A stretch of DNA of 55,069 nt, taken from contig NZ_VWXX01000025.1 in assembly GCF_008632335.1 (NCBI RefSeq), forward strand, positions 1 to 55,069, written 5' to 3'. Source of the stretch: Thiohalocapsa marina. Lineage in GTDB: Bacteria; Pseudomonadota; Gammaproteobacteria; Chromatiales; Chromatiaceae. The notes below the pieces were generated by a model, which saw only the letters and a list, made by a program, of their open reading frames with translations, did not search any database and was not told the origin of the DNA. Shown here one piece after another: positions 42,417 to 51,648 of this stretch. The number at the start of each line of letters is the position of its first letter. Position 1 is the stretch's first letter. The translations under genes were made by a program, and so were the position numbers.

Positions 42417-43166
42417 TCAGGCCTCCAGTTGTTCCATGATCTCGTCGGCGATGTCGGCGTTGTTGTAGACCTCCTGCACGTCGTCCAGGTCTTCCAGCGC
42501 ATCCACCATCTTCTGCAACTTCTGCGCCGTCTCCAGGTCCAGTTCGGCCTGGGTGGAGGCGGTGTAGGTGACCTCTGACACGCTGGTGTCGAAGCCCGCC
42601 GCCTGCAGCCCGTCGCATACCTGGCTGAATTCGTCCGGGCGGGTGATCACGTCCAGCGAGTTGTCATCGTTGACCACGACGTCCTCGGCCCCGGCCTCCA
42701 GCGCCGCCTCCATCACTGCGTCCTCGTCCGTGCCGGGCTGGAAACTGATGATGCCCTGCTTGGTGAACAGGTAAGATACCGAACCGTCGGTGCCGAGATT
42801 GCCGCCGTGCTTGGTGAACGCGTGCCGCACCTCGGACGCGGTCCGGTTGCGGTTGTCGGTCATGCAGTCCACCATCACCGCGACCCCGCCGGGGCCGTAG
42901 CCCTCGTAGCGGATCTCCTCGTAGCTCTCGCCGTCATCCGCGCCGGCGCCGCGCTTGATGGCGCGCTCCACGGTGTCGCGCGGCATGTTGGCACCGAAGG
43001 CCTTGTCCATGGCCAGGCGCAGGCGGGGATTGCTGCCGGCATCTGGGCCGCCCTCGCGGGCGGCGATGGTGACCTCGCGGATGAGCTTGGTCCAGATCTT
43101 GCCGCGTTTCTTGTCCTGGGCGGCCTTGCGGTGCTTGATGTTGGCCCATTTGCTGTGTCCGGCCAT
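42417..43166 (-). CDS. yebC: YebC/PmpR-family transcriptional regulator
   Basis: A 249-residue protein with the invariant [22 protein letters not shown] start, the [23 protein letters not shown] central helix region and the [12 protein letters not shown] strand. YebC proteins act as DNA-binding regulators or, as shown more recently, as translation factors at proline stretches. It is first in the ruv operon and divergent from zapD. The reading frame stays open far upstream, but only across zapD, so the family start is used. Confidence 0.96.
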   Translation of the reverse strand: MAGHSKWANIKHRKAAQDKKRGKIWTKLIREVTIAAREGGPDAGSNPRLRLAMDKAFGANMPRDTVERAIKRGAGADDGESYEEIRYEGYGPGGVAVMVDCMTDNRNRTASEVRHAFTKHGGNLGTDGSVSYLFTKQGIISFQPGTDEDAVMEAALEAGAEDVVVNDDNSLDVITRPDEFSQVCDGLQAAGFDTSVSEVTYTASTQAELDLETAQKLQKMVDALEDLDDVQEVYNNADIADEIMEQLEA

Positions 43167-43361
43167 GAAACCCTCGTTGTCGGATGCTGAATCGAATACC
43201 CTGTTGCGCATCAAGGTCCACCGGGACCCCGCGCGAAAGATCGCAAGTTTAGCACTTCGGTCCGCATCATCGCTGTAGCTCGGTGCTGCAGGCCGCCAAA
43301 CGCTGCCCAGTGTCACCAATCGCCACCGATCGCAACCGCCCCAGTCCATAGTCCGGAGGAA
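43167..43361. promoter_or_regulatory. Divergent spacer between yebC and zapD
   Basis: 195 bp that must hold promoters for both genes. No confident hexamers were selected. The segment TGTCACCAATCGCCACCGATCGCAACCG just before zapD contains three AATCGCC/GATCGC-type units of about 11 bp. zapD has the ribosome site GGAGGA. Confidence 0.4.
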
Positions 43362-44138
43362 ATGTCCGTGTCCAACCCGCAGCTCTTCGAACATCCGCTG
43401 AACGAGCGCGTGCGCACGTTCCTGCGTCTGGAGCACCTGTTCGAGAAGGTCAACTACTTTGCCCCACTGCGCGAACCCTGGGACACCCGCGCGGCGGTGG
43501 ACGCGCTGCTCGAGATCATCGCCATCACCGCCCGGGCCGACATCAAGACAGAACTGCTCAAGGAGATCGACCGCAATCTCAGCACCCTGATGCGCATCGG
43601 CAATCAGCCGGGCGTCGATCAGGGCGCTCTGAAGCAGATCATGGCAGAACTGGAGCAGGCCGCCGGTGACATCCATGAGCTGTCCGGGCCCATCGCCTCG
43701 GACGCCCGCGAGGACCCGCTGCTGAAGGCCATTGCCCAGCGCAGCGCGATCCCCGGCGGGGCCTGCAGCTTCGACGTGCCCCTGTTCCACCACCTGCTGA
43801 TCCAGTCGCCGGAGCGGCGTTCCGCGCGCCTGCAGGACTGGCTGACGCCGATGGCGCCGGTGCACAAGGCCGTCGCCCTGTTGCTGTCGCTGGCCCGCAC
43901 CAGTGCGCGGCCGCGGACCCTGACTGCGGAGCAGGGATTCTTTCAGGAGGCCCTGGACGTTCAGGCGCCGGCGCTGATGATCCGCGTGGGGCTGTCGTCC
44001 GAACTGGGGCTGTTCCCGGAGATCAGCGGCCACAAGAATCGCTTCAGCATTCGTTTCATGCATGCCGACGGCGGCGGCAGCCGTTCCTCCCAGAGCCGCG
44101 AAGACGTGCCGTTCCAGCTCACTTGCTGCATCTTCTGA
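43362..44138 (+). CDS. zapD: Cell division protein ZapD
   Basis: A 258-residue cytoplasmic protein that binds the FtsZ C-terminus and bundles FtsZ filaments at the division ring. Family features are the N-terminal [21 protein letters not shown], the helical middle with [12 protein letters not shown], the beta-rich end with [20 protein letters not shown], and the closing [17 protein letters not shown] lies 4-5 nt before the ATG. The companion genes coaE/yacG are not adjacent here. Confidence 0.95.
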   Translation: MSVSNPQLFEHPLNERVRTFLRLEHLFEKVNYFAPLREPWDTRAAVDALLEIIAITARADIKTELLKEIDRNLSTLMRIGNQPGVDQGALKQIMAELEQAAGDIHELSGPIASDAREDPLLKAIAQRSAIPGGACSFDVPLFHHLLIQSPERRSARLQDWLTPMAPVHKAVALLLSLARTSARPRTLTAEQGFFQEALDVQAPALMIRVGLSSELGLFPEISGHKNRFSIRFMHADGGGSRSSQSREDVPFQLTCCIF

Positions 44139-44153
44139 CGCTCCTGGCCGCAC

Positions 44154-44170
44154 TGCGACAATTTGTCGCA
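44154..44170. promoter_or_regulatory. Perfect 8+1+8 dyad upstream of the copper receptor
   Basis: TGCGACAA-T-TTGTCGCA lies 16 bp after the zapD stop and about 140 bp before the receptor start. Its size and symmetry fit a dimeric repressor or activator site. It is not the known CueR or Fur consensus, so the cognate protein is unknown. Confidence 0.55.
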
Positions 44171-44217
44171 TCCCGTCGCGGCGCCCGCGTGCTTGATAAT
44201 TCGCAACTCTGGCAGCT

Positions 44218-44266
44218 CACCCGCCGCTTCTGACCGGCGGGTGGCATCTGCGCCTGCATAGGCGCA
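44218..44266. promoter_or_regulatory. Two adjacent hairpins in the receptor leader
   Basis: CACCCGCCG/CGGCGGGTG (44218-44243) and TGCGCC/GGCGCA (44249-44266) are perfect stems in series, ending 42 bp before the TTG start of the receptor. They may terminate zapD transcription or form a leader structure for the receptor mRNA. No U tract follows. Confidence 0.5.
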
Positions 44267-44307
44267 ACACGCCATGCGTTTTCAAGATCGAGATCGGGGG
44301 CATCAAG

Positions 44308-46653
44308 TTGAAGGGGTATCGTCTGCATCCGCTCACATCCGCGGTGGCCATGGCCTGTGCCATGTTCGGCATCTGGCAGGCTGCCGAGTCCGTTGCCATG
44401 GCGGAAACCACGCCCGAAGCCGGCGTCGAAACCGCCGTCGAAGTCGCTGCTGGCAGCGCAACCGAGCTGACGGAAATCCTTGTCGAGGCCGGGCACTCCG
44501 TGCCCTTTCCCGGGGCGGGCCAGGTGGCGGGACCAGCGCTGCAGTCGGCGCGGGTCGGCACCAGCGACACCGCCCGGTTGCTGCTGCAGGTACCGGGGAT
44601 CAGCCTGTACGGCGCCGGCGGGGTCTCCAGCCTGCCGGCCATCCATGGCCTGGCGGACGATCGGGTGCGGGTCAAGGTGGACGGCATGGACCTGATCGCC
44701 TCCTGTCCCAATCACATGAATCCGCCGCTGTCGTACATGGACCCCACGGCGGTGGGTGCGCTGCGTGTCTTCGCCGGCATTGTGCCGGTCAGCCTGGCGG
44801 GGGATCACATCGGCGGCGCCATCATCGCCGAGTCCGCGGCCCCGGAGTTTGCCGGACCTGACGCAGGATCCGGCGCAAACTATAGTGTCCGGGGGGAGGT
44901 CGGCGGTTATTACCGCAGCAATGGCGACGCCTACAGCCTGAACCTGGCCGCCAGCGCGGCCACCGAGACCTTCCGCATCGGCTACACCGGCTCCACCGCC
45001 AGCGCCGACAACTACACTGCGGGCGGGGACTTCAAGACCAGTACCGTCACCGGCCGCGCCGGCCATACCCTGGCGCTGGACGAGGTGGGCTCCACCGCCT
45101 ACGAGACCCGCAACCAGTCCCTGGATCTGGCCTGGCAGCAGGCCAACCACCTGCTGCAGGCCCGCTTCAGTTACCAGGACATCCCCGAGGAGCTCTATCC
45201 CAACCAGCGCATGGACATGCTGGGCAACGAGGCGAAGCGCTTCAACCTGGACTACAGCGGCGAGTATGGCTGGGGGCGTCTGCAGGCCCAGGCCTACTAC
45301 GAGCAGGTGGACCACTTCATGGACTTCGGCGCCGACAAACGCTTCTGGTACGGCCCCGACTCCGGCAAGATGGCCGCCAACGGCATGCCCTGCGGCCCCA
45401 TCAGCAGCACCTGTGCCGCCGGCATGCCGATGGACACCGAGGGCAAGACCCTGGGCGCCAGCCTGGGCGCCGACATCGATCTGACCGAGGCCCAGGTGCT
45501 GCGTCTGGGGGCGGAGTACCAGCGCTACCGGCTCGACGATTACTGGTCGCCCTCAGGCGCCAACATGTATCCCGGCACCTTCTGGAACATCCGCGACGGC
45601 GAGCGTGACCGCCTCGCGCTCTACGGCGAGTGGGAGGCGCGCCCGACGCCCCGGTGGCTGACCCTGCTCGGTGTCCGCTACGAGCGCGTCGACATGGATG
45701 CCGGCGACGTGCGTGGCTACGACACCGCGCCAACGGCGCCGGGCAACCAGGCGGCGGAGGCGGCGGCCTTCAACGCCCGCGACCGCCGGCAGACCGACCA
45801 CAATGTCAATCTCACGGCCCTGGCCCGCTACGCGCTGGACGAGACCCGGAGCATCGAACTCGGCTTCGCCCATCTGGTGCGCTCGCCCAACCTGTATGAG
45901 CGCTACGTTTGGTCGAGCTGGCCCATGGCGGCATCCATGAACAACGCCGTGGGCGACGGCAACGGCTATGTCGGCGACATCGACCTGGAGCCGGAGCAGG
46001 CCAACACGGTGTCGCTGACCTTCGACTGGCATGCGCCGGATCGCCGCTGGGAGTTCCAGGCCACACCGTACTTCACCCATGTGCGCGACTTCATCGACGC
46101 CGTCCCCTTCGATGCGGCGACCTGGAAGCCCGACCAGTTCAACGTGCTGCAATACGCCAACCAGGAGGCCCGGCTCTACGGCATCGACCTGGCCGGCAAG
46201 ATTCCCCTGTGGCAGGGCGACCTGGGTCGCTTCGGTCTGCAGGGCCTGTTGAGCTACACCAATGGCGAGAACCGCGACACCGGCGACGGCCTCTACAACA
46301 TCATGCCGCTCAATGCCACGCTGACCCTGACCCACAGGCGCGGCGGCTGGGACAACGCCGTGGAGGTGGTGATGGTCGACGCCAAGGACGACCTGTCCGG
46401 CGTGCGCAACGAGATCGAGACCCCCGGCTACACCCTGGTGCATCTGCGCGGCAGCTATGCCTGGCCCCGGGTGCGGCTCGACTTCGGCGTCGAAAACCTG
46501 CTCGATCGCCTGTACGACCTGCCCCTGGGCGGCGCCTACCTCGGCCAGGGCCGCACCATGGCGCTGAATCCCACCGACGGCACCCTGGCCTGGGGCACCG
46601 CCGTTCCGGGCATGGGGCGCGCCTACTATGTTGGCCTGAATCTGGCGTTCTGA
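44308..46653 (+). CDS. TonB-dependent outer-membrane receptor, probable copper receptor (OprC/NosA type)
   Basis: A 781-residue receptor with signal peptide (to about residue 32), a plug domain (RLLLQVPGISLYGAGGVSSLP; IHGLADDRVRVKVDGM), and a 22-strand-type barrel ending in LNLAF. The plug contains SCPNHMNPPLSYMDP, giving CxxxM (C133, M137), and a barrel loop has DHFMDF, giving HxM (H336, M338). This CxxxM...HxM set is the copper site described for Pseudomonas OprC, so copper uptake is the likely role. The start is TTG with GGGGG upstream. It is preceded by a dyad and two hairpins, and converges on regA. Confidence 0.85.
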   Translation: MKGYRLHPLTSAVAMACAMFGIWQAAESVAMAETTPEAGVETAVEVAAGSATELTEILVEAGHSVPFPGAGQVAGPALQSARVGTSDTARLLLQVPGISLYGAGGVSSLPAIHGLADDRVRVKVDGMDLIASCPNHMNPPLSYMDPTAVGALRVFAGIVPVSLAGDHIGGAIIAESAAPEFAGPDAGSGANYSVRGEVGGYYRSNGDAYSLNLAASAATETFRIGYTGSTASADNYTAGGDFKTSTVTGRAGHTLALDEVGSTAYETRNQSLDLAWQQANHLLQARFSYQDIPEELYPNQRMDMLGNEAKRFNLDYSGEYGWGRLQAQAYYEQVDHFMDFGADKRFWYGPDSGKMAANGMPCGPISSTCAAGMPMDTEGKTLGASLGADIDLTEAQVLRLGAEYQRYRLDDYWSPSGANMYPGTFWNIRDGERDRLALYGEWEARPTPRWLTLLGVRYERVDMDAGDVRGYDTAPTAPGNQAAEAAAFNARDRRQTDHNVNLTALARYALDETRSIELGFAHLVRSPNLYERYVWSSWPMAASMNNAVGDGNGYVGDIDLEPEQANTVSLTFDWHAPDRRWEFQATPYFTHVRDFIDAVPFDAATWKPDQFNVLQYANQEARLYGIDLAGKIPLWQGDLGRFGLQGLLSYTNGENRDTGDGLYNIMPLNATLTLTHRRGGWDNAVEVVMVDAKDDLSGVRNEIETPGYTLVHLRGSYAWPRVRLDFGVENLLDRLYDLPLGGAYLGQGRTMALNPTDGTLAWGTAVPGMGRAYYVGLNLAF

Positions 46654-46709
46654 GCAGGCGTCCCTTGTCCGTCGCCTCTTCGCCGGCGTCGACCGGCTCC
46701 GGCAGCGCG

Positions 46710-47276
46710 TCAGGGGCCGGGCAATGGCGGGCAGGCGGTCGGGCGGCGCTTGCCCAGCTTGCGCTGCAGGGTGCGCCGGTGCATGCCCAGGGCGCGGGCG
46801 GTGGCGGTGATGTTGCCGTCGTGGGCGTCCAGCGTCCGCTGGATGTATTCCCACTCCAGATGGCGCACGCTCAGGGGCCGGTCCGGCACGGGGGCAGTGG
46901 CGGCCGGCAGCGGTGGCTCTTCGGTCAGGGCGCGCAGGATGTCGGCCACGTCCGCCGGCTTGGCCAGGTAGTGTACGGCGCCCAGCTTCATGGCGCTGAC
47001 CACGGTGGGAATGCTGGCGTAGCCCGTCAGGATCAGGATGCGTGCGTCTGGCGCCAGCTCCAGCAGGGGCTGGATCAGGTTAAGGCCGGACTGGCCGTCC
47101 AGGTTAAGATCCAGGATCACATATGCCGGCGGCTGTGCGGCGCAGCAGGCCAAGGCCTGCTCCGGCTGCCCGGCTGCGGTCACGTCGAAGCCGCGCCGGG
47201 TGAGGGAACGCGCCAGCACCGAGCGAAACGGCGCGTCATCGTCCACCAGCAGCAGTCGCGCGCCCTCAGCGCTCAT
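46710..47276 (-). CDS. regA: RegA/PrrA/ActR-type response regulator
   Basis: A 188-residue regulator. The receiver has acidic residues VDDD (11-14), phospho-acceptor D56 (YVILDLNLDG), T84 (LILTGYASI) and K106 (YLAKPA). A proline-rich hinge leads to a Fis-type helix-turn-helix (ITATARALGMHRRTLQRKLGKR), the family hallmark. RegA controls photosynthesis, carbon and nitrogen fixation, and respiration genes according to redox state. It overlaps the kinase gene upstream by 11 bp. Possible targets here, such as petABC and the copper receptor, are inference. Confidence 0.92.
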   Translation of the reverse strand: MSAEGARLLLVDDDAPFRSVLARSLTRRGFDVTAAGQPEQALACCAAQPPAYVILDLNLDGQSGLNLIQPLLELAPDARILILTGYASIPTVVSAMKLGAVHYLAKPADVADILRALTEEPPLPAATAPVPDRPLSVRHLEWEYIQRTLDAHDGNITATARALGMHRRTLQRKLGKRRPTACPPLPGP

Positions 47277-48666
47277 GTGTCGCCACCGCCAGTGTGGTTG
47301 TTGATCTGGATGCGGCTTCAGACAAGGAACCGGACGCAGAATCTGACTCGGACAGGGGCAGCCGCAGCCGGGCGACGGTGCCCGTGCCGCTGTCCGGCCG
47401 GGCGAAAGTCAGACTGCCGCCGCGCCGCTCGATGGCGATGCGGCCCAGCAGCAGTCCGACGCCGAGCCCCGCGGCCGAGTCCTGCGGCCGGCGCCGGGCG
47501 AAGGCCCGCAGCGCCGCCGGCGACATGCCCGAGCCATTGTCCGCGATCTGCACCGCGAGCATGCCGTTCTGACGGACGGCAGTGATGCGGATGCGGCTGG
47601 CCCCGGCCCTGACGGCATTGTCCAGCAGGTTGGCAAGGGCCCGTTCCAGCACGCTGTCCGCCCGCAGCAGCAGGGGCGCGGGTGATTCCAGGGCCGGATC
47701 GATCGCCCACTCGAACGCCACCGCCTTGCCGGGATACCGGTTTCGCCAGTCCAGCACCAGGCTGCGCAGCCAGGGAGCCGGCGGACGGTCCGGCGCCGCG
47801 CCGTCGGCCCTCGGGCCAGCATCAGGAGCAGCCCCCGAGTCGGCACCCAGGCCGGCACTCAAGTTGTCACCCAAGTTGTCAGTGGGATCAGCACGAGCGG
47901 TCAGATCCCGCAGGGTCTCCCTGCAGCGTTGCAGCTCCGTCTTCATGGCCTGCACATCCGCCGCCAGCGCCGGCGCCAGGCGCGCGTCGTCCAGCAGGTC
48001 GTCGGCGAGGATGTTGAGACTCGCCAGCGGCGTGCCCAGGGCATGGGCCGCGGAGGCCGCCTGGCTGCCCAGCGCGATCAGCCAGTCGTCGCGGATGGCC
48101 TGTTCGCGGGCATCCGCCAGGGCGCGGTCACGGCGCCGGATGCCGTCGGACAGATGCAGGATCACGCCCACCACCAGCACCGCGGACAGGGCGAACACCA
48201 GCCACATGCCGAGCAGGTGCAGCGTGCCCGCCCGCTCAAAGTCAGCCACATGCAGCGGCACGTGCACAGACCAGAGCACGGAATACAGCAGTACGGCGGC
48301 GGCGGCCAGCATCCAGGCCTGGCGTGGCGACAACACCAGTGCGCCGATCGCCACCAGCGGCAGAAACAGCGAGATGAGCGGGTTGGTCGCCCCGCCGGTG
48401 AGAAACAGGTAGCCGCCCCAGGCCAGCAGATCGAGCCCCAGTTGCGCCGGCGGAGACAGGAACCAAGGCCGGTCGGCCTGGCCCCGTTGCGTCCGCAGAC
48501 GCGCCAGTTGGGCAAGTGACAGATTGAGCAGACCGACGGCGCCGGCGTAGCTCAGCAGCGCGGCCATGAGCCATGAAGGCCCCAGCAGGAAGGGGCTGGC
48601 CACGGCCGCCAGCGCCATGGCCGCCACGGACAGCCAGCGCAGTTGCAGCAGGGACTCGTGCACCAT
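47266..48666 (-). CDS. regB: RegB/PrrB-type redox sensor histidine kinase
   Basis: A 466-residue membrane kinase with about six transmembrane helices. The quinone-sensing motif GGATNPL (91-97) lies in a periplasmic loop. The H-box is AAHALGTPLASL (H208), where RegB usually has AAHELGTPL. The redox-active cysteine is in LQRCRETL (C248). The ATPase has LANLLDNAVRAGASRI, IADNGSGM and GLGVGLLLGRIAIER. A 30-residue G/A/D-rich insertion (about 262-292) separates the dimerisation and ATPase parts. Partner of the downstream regA. Confidence 0.92.
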   Translation of the reverse strand: MVHESLLQLRWLSVAAMALAAVASPFLLGPSWLMAALLSYAGAVGLLNLSLAQLARLRTQRGQADRPWFLSPPAQLGLDLLAWGGYLFLTGGATNPLISLFLPLVAIGALVLSPRQAWMLAAAAVLLYSVLWSVHVPLHVADFERAGTLHLLGMWLVFALSAVLVVGVILHLSDGIRRRDRALADAREQAIRDDWLIALGSQAASAAHALGTPLASLNILADDLLDDARLAPALAADVQAMKTELQRCRETLRDLTARADPTDNLGDNLSAGLGADSGAAPDAGPRADGAAPDRPPAPWLRSLVLDWRNRYPGKAVAFEWAIDPALESPAPLLLRADSVLERALANLLDNAVRAGASRIRITAVRQNGMLAVQIADNGSGMSPAALRAFARRRPQDSAAGLGVGLLLGRIAIERRGGSLTFARPDSGTGTVARLRLPLSESDSASGSLSEAASRSTTTLAVATHER

Positions 48667-48733
48667 CTGGCTCAGGCGACCCGGCTACGCCCTTCGCCGT
48701 GCCGGAAGGCCGTGCTGTTGGCGGGGATCCTAT

Positions 48734-49021
48734 TCACCGTCGGTGGCGACGGCGTTTCAGCAGGTCCAGCCCCAGCACGATCAGGCCACTGAGCGACAGG
48801 GCGCCTGCCAGCGCCGCCTTGCCGCCGTGGCGTTGCAGATAGGGCGTCGCCTCGAACGACTGCGACAGCGAGCAGGTCCAGGTCTCGTAGTCGAACGAGC
48901 CACCGCGGTCCAAGCAACTGTCTGCAAGAAAGACTTCGTAGCCATAATGCCCCGCCAGGGCGAGCAGAGGCAGCAGCAGGAGCAGGATGCCGCCGGGTGG
49001 CGGCCGGTTGAGTGCAGTCAT
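48734..49021 (-). CDS. Small two-helix membrane protein, unknown
   Basis: A 95-residue protein with hydrophobic segments at about 11-31 and 71-88. Between them is a periplasmic loop with two cysteines, ADSCLDRGGSFDYETWTCS, that could form a disulfide. It ends in a basic tail (KRRRHRR), which predicts a cytoplasmic C-terminus. I do not recognise the family. GGACGG sits 9 nt before the chosen ATG; an ATG three codons earlier is possible. It is upstream of regB on the same strand with a 67-bp gap, so it may share its transcript. Confidence 0.6.
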   Translation of the reverse strand: MTALNRPPPGGILLLLLPLLALAGHYGYEVFLADSCLDRGGSFDYETWTCSLSQSFEATPYLQRHGGKAALAGALSLSGLIVLGLDLLKRRRHRR

Positions 49022-49108
49022 TGGGTGCATCCGTCCGGAGTATCGATCCGTCGTATGGTCATCGCTTTGCCCCCGGACCGCAACCCCGGCGTCCCCGTCA
49101 ACCAAGAT

Positions 49109-49157
49109 GGCTACATCATGGTGACGGCTACATCATGGTGACAGATCTATTGATCTG
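49109..49157. repeat. 17-bp perfect tandem duplication and adjoining dyad
   Basis: GGCTACATCATGGTGAC occurs twice back to back (49109-49125 and 49126-49142), then CAGATC-TATT-GATCTG (49142-49157) forms a dyad. They fill the spacer between the small membrane protein and the GT39 gene. A TACTGTCATTT sequence at about 49184 recalls the motif array near 1 kb. Confidence 0.85.
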
Positions 49158-49189
49158 CCGGCCTATGCTGGGGTCTATCGCAGATACTG

Positions 49190-50821
49190 TCATTTCTCAT
49201 ACCCCCATTCGTAGCGATAGAGTCGCCAGATGTGTTGCCATTGGTCGCCGCAGGAGCTTTCGTGTTCGCCGGCTGGACCCTGGGTGATCTGCAGGGGGTG
49301 GCCGCCGCAGTCGATCAGGGTCCAGTCTTGCCGGGCCGTGAAGCCGGGGATGTCCGGTGCGGAGAACTTGCGCGCCAACAGCCAGAAGCCCTGGTCTTGC
49401 AGGTCCTGTAGTGCCGGGATCGGGACGATGCTGCCGCGGCCGTACTCCGACGGCCGGGTGATGCCGGGCCATTGGGTGGCGGCGATGTCCGGCCGGTAGA
49501 AATTGAGCATGGCGGCGTAGGGGTAGCGGTCGGTGAAGACCGGGCCGGGCAGGTCGGCGATGTGCTCCGCCAGCGCGGCATAGCCGTGGGTCTCGCGCAG
49601 GATACGCTCGGCGGCGTGCGGCAGCGGCAACACGGCGGTGGCGGCGTGCAGCGCGTACAGGCTCAGCAGCAGCAGGTTGACCGCGGCGGCGGCGACCAGC
49701 CAGCGGCTCAGCGGGCGCAGCGCAACCGCGGCCAGTGGCGCGGCGCAGACCAGATAGAGCACCGACCAGTTGGCCTCCACCTCGCTGAACCAGGCGACGG
49801 TGCCGAAGAACAGCAGCGGCAGCCCCAGGCCGATCAGCAACAGCCGCCGCGCTGGCGTCGGCAGGGTCTCGCGCAACCGGCGCCGCATCCCCGCCAGGCC
49901 GCCGGTGGCAAAGGGCGCCGCGGCCAGCGGCAGCAGCAGGGCGCCCCAGAACAGCAACTGGCTGCCCAGATATTCACCCAGGCTGCCAAGGCGCTGCCCC
50001 AGGTCCATGGGTTCTGGTGCGGCTGGCTGATAGGCGTGCAGGCCGACGGCGGCCGGCAACCGGTCCGCCGCCAGCGCGATCGCGCCGGTGTCGGTGGAGA
50101 AGCCGTGGCCGAACTGAAAGCGCATGGTCAGCCAGTCGTGCTGCGCGTTCCAGAGGAGGTGCGGCAGGAACAGCAGCAGCGCCAGGGCGGCACCGAGATA
50201 GGGCCAGCGGGTGCGCAGCGCCCGGGGATCGATCAGCAGGATGGCCAGCAGCAGCACCGGGCCGATGATGACCATGGTGTACTTGCCGAGCAGGCCGAGG
50301 CCGCAGGCGATGCCCGCGGTGATCCAGCGCTGGCGACGGCCTTGCAGTGCAGCGAGGGATTCGTGCAATGCAAGTAGCCAGAACAGGTAGAGCACGGTGT
50401 CGGGCGTGGTGACGACGCCGGCCACCAGCCCGGGAAAGGTGGCCGTGGCGATGACTAGCGCCAGCAGTAGTTCCCGCCCGTGCAGTCCGCAGGCGCGATA
50501 GAGGCGCCACATCACCAGGAACGACAGGGTGCCGCAGAGCACGGCGCCGAGTCGGGCGGCAAACGCGGAGCCCGGCGCCAGCAGGGTGCCGATGCCGATG
50601 AGCGCGACCCCGGGCGGGTGGTCGAAATAGCCCCAGGCAAGGGAGCGGGCCCAGTTGAAGTAGTAGGCCTCGTCCTGGGTGACCGGGACCGTGGCGGCGA
50701 TGAGCAGCCGCCAGGTGGTGAGCCCCAGCAGCAGGAGCCAGGGCCAGCGCCAATGGTCGAGGCCTGGGGCGGCCGTCGGGCCGATGCGCGGCGCGACGGT
50801 GTCCGGTGCGGGCGATTGCAT
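49190..50821 (-). CDS. Glycosyltransferase family 39 (ArnT/PMT-like) membrane protein
   Basis: A 543-residue polytopic protein with about 10-12 membrane helices. The first periplasmic loop carries the catalytic acid motif QDEAYYFNWARSLAWGYFDHPP, typical of GT39 enzymes that use polyprenyl-phosphate sugars. A soluble periplasmic C-domain follows (FTDRYPYAAMLNFYRPDI...). Such enzymes attach sugars such as aminoarabinose or mannose to lipid A, proteins or other envelope acceptors. It ends a same-strand run with the lipoprotein, PAP2 phosphatase and carbamoyltransferase genes, suggesting a joint role in surface glycan or lipid modification. Confidence 0.85.
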   Translation of the reverse strand: MQSPAPDTVAPRIGPTAAPGLDHWRWPWLLLLGLTTWRLLIAATVPVTQDEAYYFNWARSLAWGYFDHPPGVALIGIGTLLAPGSAFAARLGAVLCGTLSFLVMWRLYRACGLHGRELLLALVIATATFPGLVAGVVTTPDTVLYLFWLLALHESLAALQGRRQRWITAGIACGLGLLGKYTMVIIGPVLLLAILLIDPRALRTRWPYLGAALALLLFLPHLLWNAQHDWLTMRFQFGHGFSTDTGAIALAADRLPAAVGLHAYQPAAPEPMDLGQRLGSLGEYLGSQLLFWGALLLPLAAAPFATGGLAGMRRRLRETLPTPARRLLLIGLGLPLLFFGTVAWFSEVEANWSVLYLVCAAPLAAVALRPLSRWLVAAAAVNLLLLSLYALHAATAVLPLPHAAERILRETHGYAALAEHIADLPGPVFTDRYPYAAMLNFYRPDIAATQWPGITRPSEYGRGSIVPIPALQDLQDQGFWLLARKFSAPDIPGFTARQDWTLIDCGGHPLQITQGPAGEHESSCGDQWQHIWRLYRYEWGYEK

Positions 50822-50836
50822 GTCGGGTGTCGCCGA

Positions 50837-51541
50837 TCAGCGCGTGCCTGGCCGACTGCGGCAGCCGTTGTCCTGCAACTGCCGCCGCACCAGCGCCTGG
50901 ATGCGTTGCTGCTCCTGCTGCAGTTCCGTCGGCGGCGCGGGGGAGCGTTGCAACAGCGTTCGCGCCTGGTACAGGTCGGCGCAGCGGCGCGTCTGCTCGG
51001 CCTCCAGCGCGGCCCGGTAGACATGTGCCGAGGCCCCGTAGAGGAAGCCCATGGCACTGTCCGGCGCATCGCGTCGGGCGGCCGCGGCGGCGCTCAGCAG
51101 CAACTCGTTGGCGGCAGCGAGCTGTTGCCGGTCGGTGCCGTCCATCAGCCGGTTGCGCCGCTCGCTCAGGGTCAGCAGCAGGCCGCCGTGAAACGAGATG
51201 CGGCTGGTGGAACTGCTGGATGGCTGTCGCTCCAGGGCGCTGCGGTATTCTGTTTCGGCGCAGTCCAGCAGCTCGCGAATGCGTGCGTCCTGGGCCGAGG
51301 CACTGCCAGGCTGCTGGATGACCAGCCGCAGACAGGCATCCGCCCGGGTGGCGTGTCTTGCGGCGCAGGCATCGGTCTGGGTGATGCACAGCACCGGGAT
51401 GGCGGCGATGGCGGACCAGTCGCCGGCGGCGATCATGCGCTCCAGTTCGCTGTTCTCCATCTCCGTGGGCAGGGTCAGTACGCAGCCGGAGGCGAGCGCG
51501 CCCAGCGTCAGGGCCATCAGCGGTCCGGCGTGCTTGCCCAT
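50837..51541 (-). CDS. Lipoprotein with helical (TPR-like) body, unknown
   Basis: A 234-residue protein with a lipoprotein signal (LMALTLGALASGC, acylated cysteine at residue 20). The mature part is almost entirely helical, with pairs of amphipathic helices (CLRLVIQQPGSASAQDARIRELLDCAETEYRSALE; AANELLLSAAAAARRDAP) that suggest TPR-like repeats. It contains several cysteines. No family is recognised. It starts 107 bp after the PAP2 gene and stops 15 bp before the GT39 gene. Confidence 0.65.
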   Translation of the reverse strand: MGKHAGPLMALTLGALASGCVLTLPTEMENSELERMIAAGDWSAIAAIPVLCITQTDACAARHATRADACLRLVIQQPGSASAQDARIRELLDCAETEYRSALERQPSSSSTSRISFHGGLLLTLSERRNRLMDGTDRQQLAAANELLLSAAAAARRDAPDSAMGFLYGASAHVYRAALEAEQTRRCADLYQARTLLQRSPAPPTELQQEQQRIQALVRRQLQDNGCRSRPGTR

Positions 51542-51648
51542 CGAGCGTTTGATGGCGTGCCCGGGCCGGGGGCTGGCAAGGCACCGGGTCAGGCATCCAG
51601 CCAGGCGCCGAATCCGGTGTCCGATCAGACTTTGGCAAGGCCTCGCAG

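Noticed and set aside
42417..44171. yebC as a 584-residue fusion with a long N-terminal part
   Set aside because: The extra part is antisense to zapD, and the universal YebC start [15 protein letters not shown] lies inside.
44218..44266. Cobalamin or other riboswitch before the TonB receptor
   Set aside because: Only two simple hairpins are present; no B12-box or other conserved aptamer core was seen, and the receptor has copper-type motifs.
44274..44861. Plus-strand 195-codon frame overlapping the receptor start
   Set aside because: It has no homology or ribosome site, while the receptor frame with a TTG start shows plug and barrel motifs.
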